From NCBI GenBank assembly GCA_041552055.1, contig JBFELO010000209.1:1-6768 (forward strand): a DNA stretch of 6,768 nucleotides. The letters run 5' to 3'. Position 1 is the first letter of the stretch. Every line of letters starts with the position of its first letter. The notes beneath the pieces were generated by a model. It made no database searches. It had not been told where the DNA came from and saw only the letters and a program-made list of their open reading frames with translations. The DNA is from JBFELO01 sp041552055 (GTDB lineage: Bacteria; Acidobacteriota; Thermoanaerobaculia; Thermoanaerobaculales; Sulfomarinibacteraceae). The position numbers and the translations under genes are program-made. Shown here one piece after another: positions 5,536 through 6,768 of the stretch.

Positions 5536-5568
5536 GGTGACGGATGGTCACCGCGGCCGCAGGCCGCG
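5536..5568. repeat. Two adjacent small hairpins
   Basis: GGTGAC (5536-5541) pairs with GTCACC (5547-5552) around GGATG, followed directly by CGCGGCC (5552-5558) and GGCCGCG (5562-5568) around GCA. Both stems are perfect, and they share one base at the junction. The position, about 235 bases before the next gene, gives no clear role. Confidence 0.35.
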
Positions 5569-5789
5569 AGTAACCTCGGGGAGCGCCTCGACAGAATCGG
5601 CGCGATGAAATCTCAGGATCGTCGCGAGCGAGCAGACACCGAGGCCGGCACTCGGATCGCTTCCGAGGTCACCGTTCCAGCTGATCCCTCGCTCACTTAG
5701 GATGAGAGGGGAACTCGTCGTTCCCGCAGTGGACCGCTTCGTCTGCCCCATCACCGACTTCACCTCCCGCTCGAGAGCTCGATCCGCGG

Positions 5790-5795
5790 TATTCT
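5790..5795 (+). promoter_or_regulatory. -10 hexamer of the PLP-enzyme gene
   Basis: TATTCT ends six bases before the GTG at 5802. The spacer CGACAG has no Shine-Dalgarno motif. Predicted transcription start coincides with the G of the GTG, a typical leaderless layout. No -35 at standard spacing was recognised. Confidence 0.55.
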
Positions 5796-5801
5796 CGACA
5801 G

Positions 5802-6768
5802 GTGGATGTCTCCGCGCTCAAGACCCCGTGCGCGCTGGTCGATCTCGATCGGTTCGAGCGCAACTGCAGGCGGATGGCCGACAGGGCCCACGCCCTCGGT
5901 GTCCGGCTGCGACCGCACGTCAAGACCCACAAGTGCGTCGAGGCGGCGGGCGTCCAGACCCGGGACCACTTCGGCGGCATCACGGTCTCCACGCTCGCCG
6001 AGGCGCGCGGTTTCGCGGACGGCGGTTTCCGGGACATCACCTACGCGGTGCCGGTGCCGCTCGACCGTCTGGACGAGTGTGCCGATCTGACCAGGCGCCT
6101 CGGCCGTTTCCACCTCGTGCTCGACCATCGCGCGACCCTGGCAGCCCTCGAGGAGTTCGCCGCGGCCAGTGGGGTCCAGTTCTCGGTGTTCCTCAAGGTC
6201 GACTGCGGCCTGCACCGCGCCGGAGTCGATCCCACGCGTGAAGAGAGCATCTCGCTGGCACAGAGAATGCACGCATCAAAGCACCTCGAGTTCACGGGCA
6301 TTCTCACCCACGGCGGCCACTCCTACGGAAGCCGGTCCGCCAAGGATGCACGGATCGTTGCCGAACAAGAGCGGGACGTCATGGTGCAGTTCCGCGAACG
6401 ACTGCTGGCCGCTGGGGTCTCCGTCCCGGAGGTCAGCGTGGGTTCGACCCCGACCGCCTCGTCGGCAGACGATCTCACCGGCGTGACCGAGATCCGCCCG
6501 GGCAACTACGCGTTCTTCGACGCCTTCCAGGTCGCGATCGGAAGCTGCCGGGTCGACGACGTCGCGTTCTCGGTGTTCGCCACCGCGATCGGCCGCAACG
6601 ACGACCGGCAGGAGCTGGTCGTCAACGCCGGTGCGACCGCCCTCGGCAAGGACCCGGGCCCGGTTCATGTCGATGCAGAGTGCGGATTCGGCGTAGTGGT
6701 CGCCGGCGGGCAGCAAGTTCCGGTGCAGGAACTGGTGATTGCGTCGCTCTCCCAGGAGCACGGGGTGA
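5802..6768 (+). CDS. PLP enzyme of D-threonine aldolase/D-serine dehydratase type (5' part)
   Basis: The first 322 codons of a fold-type III (alanine-racemase-like) pyridoxal-phosphate enzyme; the window ends one base into the next codon. Members cleave D-threonine or other D-3-hydroxy amino acids to an aldehyde and glycine, or dehydrate D-serine to pyruvate and ammonia. The start is the GTG at 5802, giving VDVSALKTPCALVDLDRFERN, the usual family opening; no in-frame ATG occurs before residue 25. RPHVKTHK (37-44) contains the expected PLP lysine K41. FLKVDCGLHRAGVDP, THGGHSY, VSVGSTPTAS and EIRPGNYAFFDAFQ match the barrel and phosphate-binding regions, and SQEHG near the cut is the conserved start of the C-terminal barrel. 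The PxHxC-type metal-ligand motif that would follow lies outside the window, so aldolase and dehydratase cannot be told apart. It probably lacks only 50-70 residues. Confidence 0.9.
   Translation, partial: MDVSALKTPCALVDLDRFERNCRRMADRAHALGVRLRPHVKTHKCVEAAGVQTRDHFGGITVSTLAEARGFADGGFRDITYAVPVPLDRLDECADLTRRLGRFHLVLDHRATLAALEEFAAASGVQFSVFLKVDCGLHRAGVDPTREESISLAQRMHASKHLEFTGILTHGGHSYGSRSAKDARIVAEQERDVMVQFRERLLAAGVSVPEVSVGSTPTASSADDLTGVTEIRPGNYAFFDAFQVAIGSCRVDDVAFSVFATAIGRNDDRQELVVNAGATALGKDPGPVHVDAECGFGVVVAGGQQVPVQELVIASLSQEHGV

Larger units (their letters stand above)
5265..5801. other. Intergenic region with an inverted element end and hairpins
   Basis: This 537-base stretch has no convincing gene. 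At 5374-5397 the minus strand reads ATTGTTGAAGATGGCACGCCCGCA-like sequence, resembling the right end of the palindromic element (2436-2458) at about 20 of 23 positions, so an inverted, diverged end is present. A minus-strand frame is open from 5668 to 5390 (92 codons) and includes natural-looking residues such as GYGHKRCRRQVANLENLEP, but it has no clear start and no family I recognise; it may be a decayed gene or chance. Two adjacent hairpins lie at 5536-5568. Confidence 0.4.

Noticed and set aside
548..5801. One operon of the four genes
   Set aside because: Gaps are 274 to 1014 bases, each gene has its own -10 hexamer, hairpins lie between them, and the predicted functions share no pathway.

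Overview
The window is a 6.77-kb stretch of high-GC bacterial DNA with four protein genes, all on the + strand, separated by unusually large gaps (547, 274, 573 and 1014 bases; about 36% of the window). The GC-rich codon use, two GTG starts, missing Shine-Dalgarno sequences and a -10 hexamer just before each start codon suggest an actinobacterium or another lineage that uses many leaderless mRNAs. An Acidimicrobiia-like source is a guess. The sequence alone does not fix the taxon.

Genes in order: (1) 548-1228, an NnrU-family integral membrane protein; (2) 1503-2231, a stand-alone CinA N-terminal/MoaB-like domain protein (COG1058 type) with a GTG start; (3) 2805-4787, a 660-residue adenylate-forming acyl-CoA synthetase that reads much more like plant AAE17/AAE18 than like ordinary acetyl-CoA synthetase; (4) 5802 to the window end, the first 322 codons of a PLP enzyme of the D-threonine aldolase/D-serine dehydratase type (GTG start, cut by the window edge). 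The genes share no obvious pathway, and each has its own promoter-like -10, so they look like four single transcription units rather than an operon.

The spacers are the unusual part. They are packed with related repeats. A palindromic element has a conserved outer scaffold and a 13-17 bp stem around a 32-35 base spacer (copies near 109-230, 2338-2458 and 5144-5264, a truncated copy at 2245-2304, and an inverted end-fragment at 5374-5397). A 196-bp module is duplicated without gaps at about 91% identity (219-414 and 2473-2668). Arrays of 7-base units follow each module (414-490 and 2668-2748), and GATGCTG heptads occur at 11-31 and 4833-4846. An unrelated long inverted repeat with GTCATCC ends lies at 4911-5040. 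The palindrome, module and heptads form the same composite cassette upstream of genes 1 and 3, ending at nearly the same distance from each gene's -10 hexamer.

I see no CRISPR array, transposase, tRNA, rRNA or defence gene. The most interesting candidate for something undescribed is the composite repeat cassette, especially the palindromes whose stems differ between copies while both arms stay complementary.
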